DNA from: Lachnospiraceae bacterium
GTDB lineage: Bacteria > Bacillota > Clostridia > Lachnospirales > Lachnospiraceae
DNA length: 64,000 nucleotides
Assembly (NCBI GenBank): GCA_016282915.1
Contig: JAEELW010000084.1
Location: 34,659 to 98,658, forward strand
Direction of reading: 5' to 3'
Below the pieces are notes generated by a model. It searched no databases. It was not told the DNA's origin and saw nothing but the letters and a program-made list of their open reading frames with translations. The translations under genes were made by a program, and so were the position numbers. Shown here piece after piece: positions 9,040-18,666 of the stretch; positions within the stretch are counted from its first letter, which is position 1, and each line of letters opens with the position of its first letter.

Positions 9040-10044
9040 ATGGATAAGCCGAAGATCAGTATACTGATCACGACCTACAATTTAAAGCCCTATATCAGCC
9101 AGACGATGAAAAGCGTACTCGGCCAGAAGACGGACTATCCCTTCGAGGTGCTGGTGGGCGATGACGGTTCCGATGACGGGACCATCGAGCTGGTACGGAA
9201 GTGGGCCGAGTGGGATCCGCGGGTCACGCTCATCGTACAGGAGCGGCCGGAAGGGCCCCGGAACCCGGTGCTCAGGGCGGCGGCAAACCGTCTCTCCCTG
9301 CTGGAGCGTGCACAGGGAGAGTATTGCTCTTTTCTGGACGGGGATGACCATTATACGGACTGCCGGCGTCTGCAGCGCATGGCGGAAATACTGGAAAAAG
9401 AGGAAAATGCGGATTGCATCATGTGCGCCCATAATCTGCGCATGGACTGGCCGGACGGCAGCCACAGCAGGCTCTGCCGTGCCGTAAAGGGGCAGAAGCT
9501 GAGTGTGGAGGCATACTGGAAACTCATGTTCCTGCAGGCCAATGCGCTGATGTTCAGGAACATCTACCGGGAACATAAACCGGAAGGAGCGCTGGCTGCC
9601 TGTTTTGATGACAACAACATCACCTGGTGGCTCTTTCAGTACGGAAAGATGTACTATCTTCCGGAATGTATGGGAGCCTACCGGCAGCTGGAGAATTCTT
9701 CCTGGAACAAAATGGATGAGCTGCAGCACAGTGCGCTGAACCTGCTGGGTTACGGGGTGGAGCTTTCGGTGGCACCGGAACAGAAGAAGCTGTCCGGGAT
9801 ACGGCATTATCCGGATCTGGCAGCTTTATACGAACGGCGTGGGAAGTTTTCCGAAGAGGAGCTTTCGCCTTTTTATGAGACCGCGGAACAGCTGGGGCTG
9901 GAGGAGACGCTGCGCTGGTACCGTCTGGGCCGGCTGCCCGAAAAAGACTGCCGGCAGCTGGGCAGGGAGCTGGGCCTTCTGCGGATCGGATATCTGAAGG
10001 CACGTATGGAACGGGGGATGAAAAAAGCCACGGGACGTTATTAG
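9040..10044 (+). CDS. Family 2 glycosyltransferase
   Basis: A 334-residue cytoplasmic GT-A enzyme. It opens with ISILITTYNLKPYISQTMKSVL, carries VGDDGSDDGT near residue 45, and has the metal-binding FLDGDDHYTDCRR motif near residue 105. No membrane segment is seen. The C-terminal third is charged and helical. It is separated from the GT10 gene by 20 bp and from the next gene by 19 bp. Presumed to add one sugar of the repeat unit; specificity unknown. Confidence 0.83.
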   Translation: MDKPKISILITTYNLKPYISQTMKSVLGQKTDYPFEVLVGDDGSDDGTIELVRKWAEWDPRVTLIVQERPEGPRNPVLRAAANRLSLLERAQGEYCSFLDGDDHYTDCRRLQRMAEILEKEENADCIMCAHNLRMDWPDGSHSRLCRAVKGQKLSVEAYWKLMFLQANALMFRNIYREHKPEGALAACFDDNNITWWLFQYGKMYYLPECMGAYRQLENSSWNKMDELQHSALNLLGYGVELSVAPEQKKLSGIRHYPDLAALYERRGKFSEEELSPFYETAEQLGLEETLRWYRLGRLPEKDCRQLGRELGLLRIGYLKARMERGMKKATGRY

Positions 10045-10063
10045 AGGAACGGATGCATAAGGA

Positions 10064-11485
10064 ATGAATACCATCTACCGGAAGAGCCGGGTATTAAAAA
10101 CCTATATGCTGATCCTGCTTGAGCTGTTTGCCGCAGGCGCATCTTTTGCCATCGCCATGCTGATCCGTTTCGGGGATTTTTATGCCGACGGACATGGGGA
10201 TACGCATCTTTTCTTCGGCATACTGCTTCTTGCGATGTCGCTGATGTATTCCATGATGACGGACTGGAACCGGGATTTCTTTATCCGCGGTTTTTTCCGT
10301 GAGCTCGTTGCGATCGGGAAGTATACGGCCACCATTACGGTGGTGAGCGTGCTCTTCATGTATATGCGCAACGACGTGGACATGCTGTCCCGAATGGTCT
10401 TTGGTATCTTTGCCCTTATCGACCTGGTCCTGACCTACCTCTGTCATCTGGCCTTTAAGGAGTATATGCTCCGTTATTACAAAAAGAGCTTAAAGAGTGA
10501 TAAACTGATGGTGATCACTGTGCGTGAGCGTGCTTCGCGCATCATAGAGCAGATCCGTTCGGAGCATGCCTGGAACTATGAACTGACCAGCATCGCCATC
10601 ATGGATGAGGACATGAAAGGGCAGGAGATCGACGGAGTGCCGGTGGTAGCCGGCAGGGAAGATGTGATCGATACGGGCACACAGAATATCCTGGACCGCG
10701 TATTTATCTCCCTTCCCCTGTCGGATATCGAAACGGTACGTGACATGATCCTGGATTTTGAAGCCATGGGCATACTCTGTCATTATGATATCGATGTGGA
10801 GGAGCTGAACATCGAGGGAAAGGAAGCCGGGAATTTTGCAGGTTATTCCGTCCTGTCCTTCTCCCTGCAGAATTTGGACTACCGCAGGCTGCTGATCAAG
10901 CGTTTTTTCGATATCATCGGCGCGATCATCGGACTGGCTTTTACGATCGTCATCTTTCCTTTTGTGGCGCTGGCCATCAAGATCGAGAGCCGGGGGCCCG
11001 TGATCTTTAAGCAGGAGCGGATCGGCAGGAACGGGCGGCGTTTCCGTCTGTACAAATTCCGTTCCATGTACCGTGATGCCGAGGAGCGGAAAAAAGAGCT
11101 CATGGAACAGAATGAGGTCAAGGGTCTGATGTTCAAGATGAAGGATGACCCGCGTATCACCCATGTGGGACGTTTCCTGCGGCGTACGAGTCTGGATGAA
11201 TTCCCGCAGTTCTGGAATGTGCTCAAGGGTGACATGAGCCTTGTGGGGACCAGGCCGCCTACGGTGGCGGAGTTTGAAAAGTACAATGTGCATTACCGCC
11301 GCAGGCTTTCCATCACGCCGGGACTGACCGGGATGTGGCAGGTGAGCGGAAGAAGCGATATCCGGGATTTTGACGAGGTGGTGCGTCTCGACCTGGAATA
11401 CATCGACAAATGGTCATTGCTCCTGGATGTGAAGCTGCTGCTGCAGACCGTGGGAGTCGTGATATTCGGAAGGGGATCGAAATGA
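10064..11485 (+). CDS. Undecaprenyl-phosphate sugar-1-phosphate transferase (initiating enzyme)
   Basis: A 473-residue PNPT of the WbaP/WcaJ/CpsE type. It has four N-terminal membrane helices (residues 8-135), a cytoplasmic Rossmann-like middle domain, a re-entrant helix near 280-305 (FFDIIGAIIGLAF), and a C-terminal Bac_transf domain with KFRSMYRDAE, SLDEFPQFWNVLKGDMSLVG and TRPPTVAEF. It starts the repeat unit by moving a sugar-1-phosphate from a UDP-sugar to undecaprenyl phosphate. Its stop overlaps the next ATG (ATGA). Family is certain; the first sugar (glucose, galactose or an amino sugar) is not. Confidence 0.92.
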   Translation: MNTIYRKSRVLKTYMLILLELFAAGASFAIAMLIRFGDFYADGHGDTHLFFGILLLAMSLMYSMMTDWNRDFFIRGFFRELVAIGKYTATITVVSVLFMYMRNDVDMLSRMVFGIFALIDLVLTYLCHLAFKEYMLRYYKKSLKSDKLMVITVRERASRIIEQIRSEHAWNYELTSIAIMDEDMKGQEIDGVPVVAGREDVIDTGTQNILDRVFISLPLSDIETVRDMILDFEAMGILCHYDIDVEELNIEGKEAGNFAGYSVLSFSLQNLDYRRLLIKRFFDIIGAIIGLAFTIVIFPFVALAIKIESRGPVIFKQERIGRNGRRFRLYKFRSMYRDAEERKKELMEQNEVKGLMFKMKDDPRITHVGRFLRRTSLDEFPQFWNVLKGDMSLVGTRPPTVAEFEKYNVHYRRRLSITPGLTGMWQVSGRSDIRDFDEVVRLDLEYIDKWSLLLDVKLLLQTVGVVIFGRGSK

Positions 11486-12381
11486 AGAACTGTAAGGTAC
11501 CGGTGGCGTTTATCACCTTTAACCGGCCGGATACGACGGCGGAAGTCTTTGCGCGCATACGCGAAGCAAGACCGGAAAAGCTGTATCATATCTCAGATGC
11601 GCCCCGGGAGGGGAATGCGGAGGATGAGGAGAAGGTCGCTGCCTGTAAAGAACTGGTGCAGAAGGGCATCGACTGGGACTGTGAACTGCACTGCGTCTAT
11701 GCGGAGAGCAATATGGGCTGCAAGGGCCGCGTCTGGTCGGGGATCACGGAGGTGCTCACGAAGGAGGACCGGACCATCATCCTCGAGGACGATGTGGTAC
11801 CGGAGCCGGACTTTTTCCCTTACTGCGAGACCCTTCTGGAGCTTTATGCCGATGATCCCCGCGTGATGATGATCTCGGGTACCAATCTGGTAAGGGATAA
11901 GGAGATCAGCGGAGCGTACAGTTTTTCCTGTTTTTCCAGCATCTGGGGCTGGGCCACCTGGGCCAGGGCCTGGAAGCTCTACGATCCGGATGTGAAGGAC
12001 TGGCCGCAGAGGGATAAGGAAGGATCGCTGCGCGGGATCTACGGAAATAAGCGTTATCTTTTCCTTAAGCGGGATATTGAAAGCGTCTACACAAAAAAGA
12101 AGGATACCTGGGATATCCAGTGGGACTACTGCCGGCATACACACCGCGGCCTCGGGATCGTTCCCGCGGAAAACCTGGTCCGTAACATCGGTTTTGACCG
12201 GGAGGATGCAACGCACACAAAGGAAAGCACGAAAGAGGATTTCTCCTGCGGAAGCGTCCGCTTTCCCCTGGAGAAGCTGCCGGTAAAACGCGATCTGGAG
12301 TATGACCGCGCCTATCTGAAAAAGTATTTCGGTTTGAAAAAAGTCGTCAATTTTGCAAAGAAAAAGCTGGTGCACAAATGA
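11482..12381 (+). CDS. GNT-I/HlpA-like glycosyltransferase
   Basis: A 299-residue protein that starts VAFITFNRPDTTAEVFARI and carries the acidic motif IILEDDVVPEPDFF near residue 95, followed by SSIWGWATWARAW. This combination is typical of bacterial proteins in the GNT-I/'hemolytic protein HlpA-like' glycosyltransferase group found in polysaccharide loci. The EDD motif would bind the metal-nucleotide-sugar. I chose ATG 11482, which forms an ATGA overlap with the upstream gene, over longer in-frame starts lying inside that gene. Donor unknown. Confidence 0.78.
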   Translation: MKNCKVPVAFITFNRPDTTAEVFARIREARPEKLYHISDAPREGNAEDEEKVAACKELVQKGIDWDCELHCVYAESNMGCKGRVWSGITEVLTKEDRTIILEDDVVPEPDFFPYCETLLELYADDPRVMMISGTNLVRDKEISGAYSFSCFSSIWGWATWARAWKLYDPDVKDWPQRDKEGSLRGIYGNKRYLFLKRDIESVYTKKKDTWDIQWDYCRHTHRGLGIVPAENLVRNIGFDREDATHTKESTKEDFSCGSVRFPLEKLPVKRDLEYDRAYLKKYFGLKKVVNFAKKKLVHK

Positions 12382-13160
12382 AGGAAAAATGTTTCGGGAT
12401 AAAAAAAGCAAAACTCTTAGGGCTGCCGGTAGCGGTATGCAGTCCGGAAAAAGCGGTGGAGCGCATCGTCTCTGCCGGGGAAGAACGCGGCGGGAAGTAT
12501 GTGACTTTCTGCAATGTACATACGCTGATCACCGCGAGGCGCGATCCGGAGTATAAGGAAGTGCAGCGCTCGGCCTGCCTGGTGATGCCTGACGGAAAGC
12601 CGCTGTCCTGGCTGCTCAGGAAACGCGGCATTCCCGCGGAGCAGATCGCCGGGCCGGATTTTATGGAACGCATGCTCTCCCTGCCGGAGGATATGAACGG
12701 AAGTCATTATTTCTACGGCTCTACGGTGGAAACCCTGAAGGATCTGGGCAATTCCCTGGAGGAGCGGTATCCGAACGCAAGGATCGTGGGGATGGAATCC
12801 CCCTCCTTCGGGGAGATGACGGAAGAAGAGGAGCGGGAGGCGGTGGAGCGCATGAACGCTTCCGGCGCCGATTATATCTGGGTCGCTTTGGGTGCGCCGA
12901 AGCAGGAGCGTTTTATGTACCGGAACGCAAAATATGCAAAAGGAATGATGTTCGGCGTGGGTGCGGCGTTTGATTTCCACTCGGGACATGTGCGCCGTGC
13001 ACCGAAAAAAATGCGGAATATGGGACTGGAGTGGCTGTACCGTCTGATGCAGGATCCGCGCAGGCTCTGGAAGCGCTACCTTGTCACGAATACGCGCTTT
13101 CTTCTGCTGGTTCCCGGCTATCTCTTCCGTTCACGCTTTTCGGGGAGGAAGAAGAAATGA
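12378..13160 (+). CDS. WecG/TagA/CpsF family glycosyltransferase (GT26)
   Basis: A 260-residue inverting transferase. Hallmarks are TFCNVHTLITARRDPEY, VMPDGKPLSW (catalytic Asp region), VALGAPKQERFM and GVGAAFDFHSGHVRRAPKKMRNMGLEWLYRL near the C-terminus. Family members add N-acetylmannosamine (TagA), N-acetylmannosaminuronate (WecG) or glucose to lipid-linked acceptors. The basic C-terminal tail could hold it at the membrane. ATGA overlaps at both ends. A second GT26 domain lies in the fusion gene at 16281. Confidence 0.9.
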   Translation: MKEKCFGIKKAKLLGLPVAVCSPEKAVERIVSAGEERGGKYVTFCNVHTLITARRDPEYKEVQRSACLVMPDGKPLSWLLRKRGIPAEQIAGPDFMERMLSLPEDMNGSHYFYGSTVETLKDLGNSLEERYPNARIVGMESPSFGEMTEEEEREAVERMNASGADYIWVALGAPKQERFMYRNAKYAKGMMFGVGAAFDFHSGHVRRAPKKMRNMGLEWLYRLMQDPRRLWKRYLVTNTRFLLLVPGYLFRSRFSGRKKK

Positions 13161-13651
13161 AGAAAGCGGCGGATATCCGTCTCATCGTCTATGATTTCGA
13201 CGGCGTGATGACGGATAATCATGTATATGTGGATCAGGAAGGGCGCGAGACGGCCATGGTCCACCGGGGCGACGGTCTGGCTGTGGGTCTTTTGCGGAAA
13301 ACGGGCGTGGCACAGCTGATCCTTTCCACGGAGGTCAATCCCATCGTATCCCATCGTGCGGCGAAGCTGGGACTTCCGGTGATCCATAACGTGCCGGATA
13401 AGGCGGAAGCTTTGAAGGAGTATTGCGAAAACGAAGGGATCGCGCTTTCCGACGTGATGTATATCGGAAACGATGTGAACGATCTGAAAGCCATGGAGCT
13501 GGTTGGCTTCCGGGGAGCGCCTGCCGATGCCGAGCCCGAGATACTTGCCATTGCGGACTGGGTTTCCGGAAAGAAGGGCGGCATGGGCGTGGTGCGGGAA
13601 CTGGCGCGTATCTGGCAGCACAGTCTGGAAATGGGGGAGGCGATCGGATGA
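13157..13651 (+). CDS. KdsC-like HAD phosphatase
   Basis: A 164-residue HAD protein of the small, capless KdsC/NeuA-C type: LIVYDFDGVMTDN (nucleophile DFD), STEVNPIVSHRAAKLG (motif II) and YIGNDVNDLKAM (motif IV). Relatives hydrolyse 3-deoxy-D-manno-octulosonate 8-phosphate or related nonulosonate 9-phosphates. No KdsA, KdsB or sialate-type synthase is visible here, so the substrate is unclear; it may be another sugar phosphate used in the locus. I chose ATG 13157, which overlaps the GT26 stop (ATGA), instead of earlier in-frame starts inside that gene. Confidence 0.82.
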   Translation: MKKAADIRLIVYDFDGVMTDNHVYVDQEGRETAMVHRGDGLAVGLLRKTGVAQLILSTEVNPIVSHRAAKLGLPVIHNVPDKAEALKEYCENEGIALSDVMYIGNDVNDLKAMELVGFRGAPADAEPEILAIADWVSGKKGGMGVVRELARIWQHSLEMGEAIG

Positions 13652-14475
13652 AAGATCCCGTATTCAGTGTGATCACACCCACCTGGAATCAGGCGGAGTT
13701 TATCGGAGATACCATAGAGTCGGTGCTGGGACAGAGTTTCCGCAGCCTGGAATATATCATCGTGGATAACTGCTCGGACGACGGCACGGAAGAGATCGTG
13801 CGCGGGTACATGCAAAAGGATCCCCGTATCATTTATATCCGGGAGCCGGATCACGGCCAGGCGGAGGCCATCAACAAGGGCCTGTCCCGGGCAAAAGGAA
13901 AGGTAGTCTGCTGGCTCAATTCCGACGACCTCTTTATCGACAAAATGGTACTGGAGCGTGTGGCAGTTGTATTCCGCAGGCATAAGAGCGTCGGGATCGT
14001 GGCGGGTGATGCCTGGTACTGTGACCGTGAAAAAAACTATACGGAGCATAATCCCGCGGACCGGCATGTGCCGGACTGGGTGATCCGCCGCTGGTATTAT
14101 ATCGTGCAGCCGGCCGTGTTCTGGAAGAACCGCGGTGCGCTCCTGGACGAGCGTTATCATTATGTCTTTGACTGGAAGTTTTTCATCCGGGCCTTTGAGC
14201 GTGAGAAGGTGTATTATTCCCATGAGGATTACGCGCTCTACCGGATGTACGGCGATAATAAGACGGGACAGAACAATGCAAAACGCAAACATGAGATCTT
14301 CCGTCTGCAGAACGAGCTGGGAGACAGCAGGGCCAATACCGCCTGGTGCCGTTATATCAGCAGAAGGTATGCGGCGGCGGAAAAGAGTGCCGATGCCGAA
14401 AAGGAAAAGGCAAAGATTGACCGGCTTTGCAGGCTGGTCTTCCATCTGAGCGGAAAGAGACTGGTGAGTTTCTGA
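13648..14475 (+). CDS. Family 2 glycosyltransferase
   Basis: A 275-residue GT-A enzyme that opens FSVITPTWNQAEFIGDTIESVLGQ. It has VDNCSDDGTEE near residue 40 and the acidic motif CWLNSDDLFI near 90. An AWYCDREKNY region and a charged C-terminal tail follow. I chose ATG 13648 (ATGA overlap with the HAD gene); longer in-frame starts would lie inside that gene. Its sequence type is common for EPS transferases acting on lipid-linked intermediates; sugar specificity is unknown. Confidence 0.84.
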   Translation: MKDPVFSVITPTWNQAEFIGDTIESVLGQSFRSLEYIIVDNCSDDGTEEIVRGYMQKDPRIIYIREPDHGQAEAINKGLSRAKGKVVCWLNSDDLFIDKMVLERVAVVFRRHKSVGIVAGDAWYCDREKNYTEHNPADRHVPDWVIRRWYYIVQPAVFWKNRGALLDERYHYVFDWKFFIRAFEREKVYYSHEDYALYRMYGDNKTGQNNAKRKHEIFRLQNELGDSRANTAWCRYISRRYAAAEKSADAEKEKAKIDRLCRLVFHLSGKRLVSF

Positions 14476-14476
14476 T

Positions 14477-15319
14477 ATGGGGAAAAAAGAAAAGATCGCG
14501 ATCCTTCTGTGCTGTCATGAGCGGAAGGAACATACGAAAGCCTGTCTGGATACGCTTTTTGAAGGCTTTCCGGAAACGCTGGAGCCCACAGTGGTGGCTG
14601 TGGATGCCGGCAGTACGGACGGTACGCCGGAAATGCTTCAGGCTTATCCGATGTCCTGCGGAAGGCTGGTCCTGATCCGGAAAGGGGCAGAGCTCTTCTG
14701 GAACGGAGCCATGCGTGTGGCCATGTCCTATACGGCAAAGTATCTTAAGGACAGTGCCTATGTGTTTCTGATCAATGATGATGTGCGCTTTCTTCCGGGA
14801 GCCCCGGAGGCGCTGGTGCGGCGCTTAAAGGAGATCCGTGCGGACGCCGTGGCCGGTGCAACGAAAGCTGCGGACGGCACGCAGAGTTACGGCGGCGTGC
14901 GTCTTACGAGCCGCTGCCTTGCCCGTTACGAGCTGATCCCGCCTTCGGAAGACGCAGTGCTCTGCGATACCTTCAACTGCAATTGCCTGCTGCTTACGGG
15001 AGCCTGCTTTCTGCAGATGGGAAATCTCGACCGGGCCTATGTGCACAGCATGGGCGATTATGATTACGGCCTGCGCCTGAAAAAAGCGGGAAAGATCGTG
15101 GTCAATAGTGCTGATTATACGGGGATCTGTGATGACAATAAGACCGAAGGAAGCTGGCGCGACCGGACGCTTCCGCGCAGGGAGCGGCTGAAGAAAAAAG
15201 AGAGTCCCAAGGGACTGCCGCGCCGCGACTGGTATCATTATGTAAGGAAAAACTACAGTTTTCCGGCGGCATTGTATCATTCGCTTACGCCGTATCTGAG
15301 GATACTGCTGGGACTGTAG
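14477..15319 (+). CDS. Family 2 glycosyltransferase (rhamnosyltransferase-like)
   Basis: A 280-residue GT-A enzyme with [35 protein letters not shown] near 45, and [18 protein letters not shown] near 100, where NDD is the metal-binding motif. The [17 protein letters not shown] stretch and the [15 protein letters not shown] motif are typical of bacterial rhamnosyl- and galactofuranosyl-type GT2 enzymes. Preceded by 1 bp of spacing and followed 16 bp later by the UDP-xylose synthase. Donor unknown. Confidence 0.83.
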   Translation: MGKKEKIAILLCCHERKEHTKACLDTLFEGFPETLEPTVVAVDAGSTDGTPEMLQAYPMSCGRLVLIRKGAELFWNGAMRVAMSYTAKYLKDSAYVFLINDDVRFLPGAPEALVRRLKEIRADAVAGATKAADGTQSYGGVRLTSRCLARYELIPPSEDAVLCDTFNCNCLLLTGACFLQMGNLDRAYVHSMGDYDYGLRLKKAGKIVVNSADYTGICDDNKTEGSWRDRTLPRRERLKKKESPKGLPRRDWYHYVRKNYSFPAALYHSLTPYLRILLGL

Positions 15320-15335
15320 ATCAGAGGAGAAAAAA

Positions 15336-16271
15336 ATGGGAAAAAGAGTATTGGTAACCGGAGGAGCGGGCTTTCTCGGCTCTCACCTGTGCAACAGACT
15401 GGTAAACGAAGGCAACGATGTGATCTGCCTGGACAATCTTTTTACCGGAAACAAGAATAACATCCGTCATCTGCTGGGGAATCCTTATTTTGAATTCATC
15501 CGTCACGATATCACGGAACCCATCCATCTGGAGGTGGACCAGATCTACAATCTGGCCTGCCCGGCCAGCCCCGTGCATTATCAGTACAACCCCATCAAGA
15601 CCACCAAGACCAGCGTGCTGGGCGCCATCAATATGCTGGGGCTTGCCAAGCGCGTGAATGCCCGCATCCTGCAGGCTTCCACTTCCGAAGTCTACGGCGA
15701 TCCCGAAGTGCATCCCCAGCCGGAAAGCTACCGCGGCTGCGTCAATCCCATCGGGATCCGTTCCTGTTACGATGAGGGCAAGCGTGTGGCGGAGACGCTT
15801 TTCTTTGATTATTACCGTCAGAATAATGTGGATATCAAGGTGATGCGGATCTTTAACACCTACGGGCCTAATATGCATCCTGCGGACGGACGCGTGGTGA
15901 GCAATTTCATCGTACAGGCGCTGCGCGGGCAGGATATCACGGTATACGGCGACGGCAGCCAGACACGGAGCTTCTGCTATGTGGACGATCTGATCGAGGG
16001 CATGGTCCGTCTGATGAATTCGCGCGACGGCTTTACGGGTCCCGTCAATATCGGCAATCCCGGTGAGTTTACCATTAAGGAGCTGGCCGAGATCGTGATC
16101 CGGCTGACGGGAAGTAAGTCAAAGATCGTGTACGAAGCCCTTCCTTCGGACGATCCGATGCAGCGCAAGCCCGTGATCGATCTGGCAAAGAAGGAACTGG
16201 ACTGGGAGCCGAAGATCCCTCTGGAGGAAGGTCTGAAGAAGACCATCGAATACTTCCGGGGGCTTGTATAA
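15336..16271 (+). CDS. uxs: UDP-glucuronate decarboxylase (UDP-xylose synthase)
   Basis: A 311-residue short-chain dehydrogenase with NAD-binding [11 protein letters not shown] at residues 9-19. It has [36 protein letters not shown], the catalytic Tyr-Lys pair in CYDEGKR, and [22 protein letters not shown]. These blocks distinguish UXS from general epimerases. The enzyme turns UDP-glucuronate into UDP-xylose in the cytoplasm, so xylose is a probable component of the polymer. A good AGAGGAG ribosome site precedes ATG 15336. UDP-glucose dehydrogenase is not in the window. Confidence 0.9.
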   Translation: MGKRVLVTGGAGFLGSHLCNRLVNEGNDVICLDNLFTGNKNNIRHLLGNPYFEFIRHDITEPIHLEVDQIYNLACPASPVHYQYNPIKTTKTSVLGAINMLGLAKRVNARILQASTSEVYGDPEVHPQPESYRGCVNPIGIRSCYDEGKRVAETLFFDYYRQNNVDIKVMRIFNTYGPNMHPADGRVVSNFIVQALRGQDITVYGDGSQTRSFCYVDDLIEGMVRLMNSRDGFTGPVNIGNPGEFTIKELAEIVIRLTGSKSKIVYEALPSDDPMQRKPVIDLAKKELDWEPKIPLEEGLKKTIEYFRGLV

Positions 16272-16280
16272 AGCGCGGCG

Positions 16281-17567
16281 ATGGAGCAGGCGAGGTGTAA
16301 AAAAAATTATAAACGCGATCTTTTCAGTCTCTTTCCCGCCGTGCTGATGATGCTGGTGATCTTCTTTTTCGCACTGCAGCCGGGTGAGGAATCGCTGAAG
16401 AGCAGTGAGGCTGTGGGAATGACGATCTACAGCTTCTTCGGACAGGAAGTCGCCCTCTCTCCCGAACAGATGGAAATGCTTCAGGATGTGATCCGCATTC
16501 TGGCCCATATCGGTGAATATGCCATGCTTTCCCTCTGTGTTGGTTTTGCCTGTACCCGCAACGGGATACGGCGGCAGCTCCGGGCGGTCTATATGTGCGG
16601 CAGCTGCCTTGCGGTCTCGCTCATGGATGAGTTTATGCAGATCTTTGTTCCGGCACGTTACGGCGACCCGCTGGATGTGCTGGCGGATATGACCGGCGTA
16701 GTACTGTTTTCGGCATTGATACTGAAGCTCCGTCCGGCGCGTCCTCTCCCGCGGGAGAAAGAAGCGGAGGGAGTACGCAGGGCTTTTCTGAACGCCCGGA
16801 TCGACGATGTGGCTTTTGATGAGGCCGTGGACCGCATCATGGATTATGCGGGGGAAAAGGAGCAGGAGCAATGCCGCCTGCTGGTCACGCCCAATGCGGA
16901 TCATATCATCAAGCTGGAGAAAGATAAGGAATTTGCCGCACTTTATGAGACGGCAGATCTGATCACCACCGACGGGACCCCCCTTATGTGGATCGCGGAA
17001 TCCCTGGGCTGTCCCATACGGGAAAAGGTGACGGGATCGGACCTTTTGCCGGCGGTATGCCGGCGGGCAGCGGAAGAGGGAAGGAGCCTCTTTTTTTTCG
17101 CCACTTCCGAAGAGCTGATCGAAAAGGCCGAAGAAAAGCTGAAGGAAAGCCTGCCGGAGCTGAAGCTTGCAGGCGGTTATGCACCGCCCATGGGCTTTGA
17201 AAAGGATGAGAAGGAAGTGGAGCGCGCGGTGAGCGCCATCAATGCCGCAGATGCGGATATCCTGGTGATCGGACTGGGCTCACCCAAATCCGAAAAATTC
17301 ATCGCGCGTAACCGTGCGCGTTTAAAGACCCGTATCGCGCTGCCGATCGGCGCCGCCATCGGCTTTGTGGCGGGCGATATGAAACGGGCGCCGCTGTGGA
17401 TGCGGAAAGCGGGACTGGAATGGTTCTTCCGCTTCCTGCAGGAGCCGGGACGGCTGTTCCGGCGGTACTTTATCGAAGATATGAAGATCTTCCTGCTGGC
17501 ATTGAAATACCGCAGGCGCACGATCGGGGGATATCTCGGAGAGAAAACGGATGAGGATCGCAGTTGA
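16281..17567 (+). CDS. Fusion of a VanZ-like membrane domain with a GT26 (WecG/TagA) transferase
   Basis: A 428-residue fusion. Residues 1-155 form a VanZ-like module: FFFALQPGEESLKSSEAVG after the first helix, then ILAHIGEYAMLSLCVGF, then SLMDEFMQIFVPARYGDPLDVLADMTG, giving the conserved DE-Q-R-DVL pattern. Residues 170-428 are a complete GT26 domain with VTPNADHIIKLEKD, TTDGTPLMWIAESLG, VIGLGSPKSEKF and GAAIGFVAGDMKRAP. The VanZ module may anchor the enzyme or bind lipid. No stop or frameshift lies between the parts. It overlaps the next gene by 17 bp. Confidence 0.88.
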   Translation: MEQARCKKNYKRDLFSLFPAVLMMLVIFFFALQPGEESLKSSEAVGMTIYSFFGQEVALSPEQMEMLQDVIRILAHIGEYAMLSLCVGFACTRNGIRRQLRAVYMCGSCLAVSLMDEFMQIFVPARYGDPLDVLADMTGVVLFSALILKLRPARPLPREKEAEGVRRAFLNARIDDVAFDEAVDRIMDYAGEKEQEQCRLLVTPNADHIIKLEKDKEFAALYETADLITTDGTPLMWIAESLGCPIREKVTGSDLLPAVCRRAAEEGRSLFFFATSEELIEKAEEKLKESLPELKLAGGYAPPMGFEKDEKEVERAVSAINAADADILVIGLGSPKSEKFIARNRARLKTRIALPIGAAIGFVAGDMKRAPLWMRKAGLEWFFRFLQEPGRLFRRYFIEDMKIFLLALKYRRRTIGGYLGEKTDEDRS

Positions 17568-18666
17568 TCTGAGCAGCTTAAGCGATAATTTTTCCGGGCT
17601 GGAGCGCTATGCCCTGGAGCTTTGCCGTGCCCTGATAAAGGAGAGCAGTGCGGATGCGGAATTTGTCCTGCTCATTAAAAACCGGCTGCCGGAAGTACTG
17701 AAACCTTTTGCCCGGGAGAAGCGGGTGCGTTTCGTAAGGATACGGGGAAAGAACAAGCTGCTTGCGAACCAGCTGACGCTTCCGCTGACCATGGTCCGGA
17801 TCCCTGCGGATGCCTATATCTTTCCGGCTTTCCCGGTACCCCTTCTGTTCCGGAAAAAACATTGTTATGGCATGATCGCCGATCTGGGCTGCTATGACTG
17901 TCCTGCCTGCATGACCTTAAAGCAGCGGCTTTTCTTCCGTGCGGGAGCAAGGCACAGCGCGTGTGTCTGCAAAAAACTGCTTACGGATTCCGGCTTTTCC
18001 GCAGGAAGGATAGAGAGCATACTCCGTGTGGAGAAAGAGCGTATCCTGCGCTTATACTGCGGTATCATACTGCCCCCGGAGGAAAGCATCACGCAGGAAC
18101 GTATCGCGGAGGTAAAGAAGAAATATGTTCTTCCGGAACGTTACTGGCTGAGTCTCTGCACACTGGAACCCCGGAAGAATCTGAAGCTCCTGCTTACGGC
18201 GAGACACGAGCTTACGGAGGAAGGGGTGTCCCTGCCACCGCTGGTACTGGCAGGACGGAAGGGCTGGCTTGCGGATGATCTTTTCGGGAGCGGGGATAAG
18301 GACATCCTTTTCCCAGGCTTTATCGGGGAAAGAGATCTGCCGGCCCTGTATGCCGGAGCGGAGAGCTTTATCTTTCCGTCCCTGTATGAGGGTTTCGGAA
18401 TGCCGCCGCTGGAGGCACAGGCCTGCGGGCAGAGGCGCGTGCTGGCTTCGGATGCGCCGGCGCTGAAGGAAGTGCTTGGGGATACGGCGGTATATTTTAA
18501 GAATAATGACAGGGAGTCTCTGAAGGAAGCGCTGCTCACATTAACGGAACAAAAAAAGGCAGAGGAAGAGGCGGTCAGAAAGAATCTGGCGCGTTTCCGC
18601 TGGGAAGAGTCGGGAAAGCTGCTATGGAAGGAGCTTAAGGGTATTGGACAGGGCGATCGTAAATAA
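17551..18666 (+). CDS. Family 4 glycosyltransferase
   Basis: A 371-residue GT-B enzyme. It begins IAVDLSSLSDNFSGLERYALEL, an acceptor-side motif typical of mannosyltransferase-like GT4 proteins. The donor domain has YWLSLCTLEPRKNLKLLL near 190 and FIFPSLYEGFGMPPLEAQACGQRRVLASDAPALKEVLGDTAVYF near 270-315, which contains the EX7E catalytic pair. It overlaps both neighbours, so it is translated with them. Likely adds mannose, rhamnose or another hexose; not determinable here. Confidence 0.87.
   Translation: MRIAVDLSSLSDNFSGLERYALELCRALIKESSADAEFVLLIKNRLPEVLKPFAREKRVRFVRIRGKNKLLANQLTLPLTMVRIPADAYIFPAFPVPLLFRKKHCYGMIADLGCYDCPACMTLKQRLFFRAGARHSACVCKKLLTDSGFSAGRIESILRVEKERILRLYCGIILPPEESITQERIAEVKKKYVLPERYWLSLCTLEPRKNLKLLLTARHELTEEGVSLPPLVLAGRKGWLADDLFGSGDKDILFPGFIGERDLPALYAGAESFIFPSLYEGFGMPPLEAQACGQRRVLASDAPALKEVLGDTAVYFKNNDRESLKEALLTLTEQKKAEEEAVRKNLARFRWEESGKLLWKELKGIGQGDRK

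Noticed and set aside
13234..14445. 403-codon minus-strand frame across the HAD and GT2 genes
   Set aside because: Covers two well supported, overlapping + strand genes and shows no domain.
16281..17567. VanZ and GT26 as two genes with a missed stop
   Set aside because: The frame is continuous with no internal ribosome site and start at the junction that would clearly separate them.
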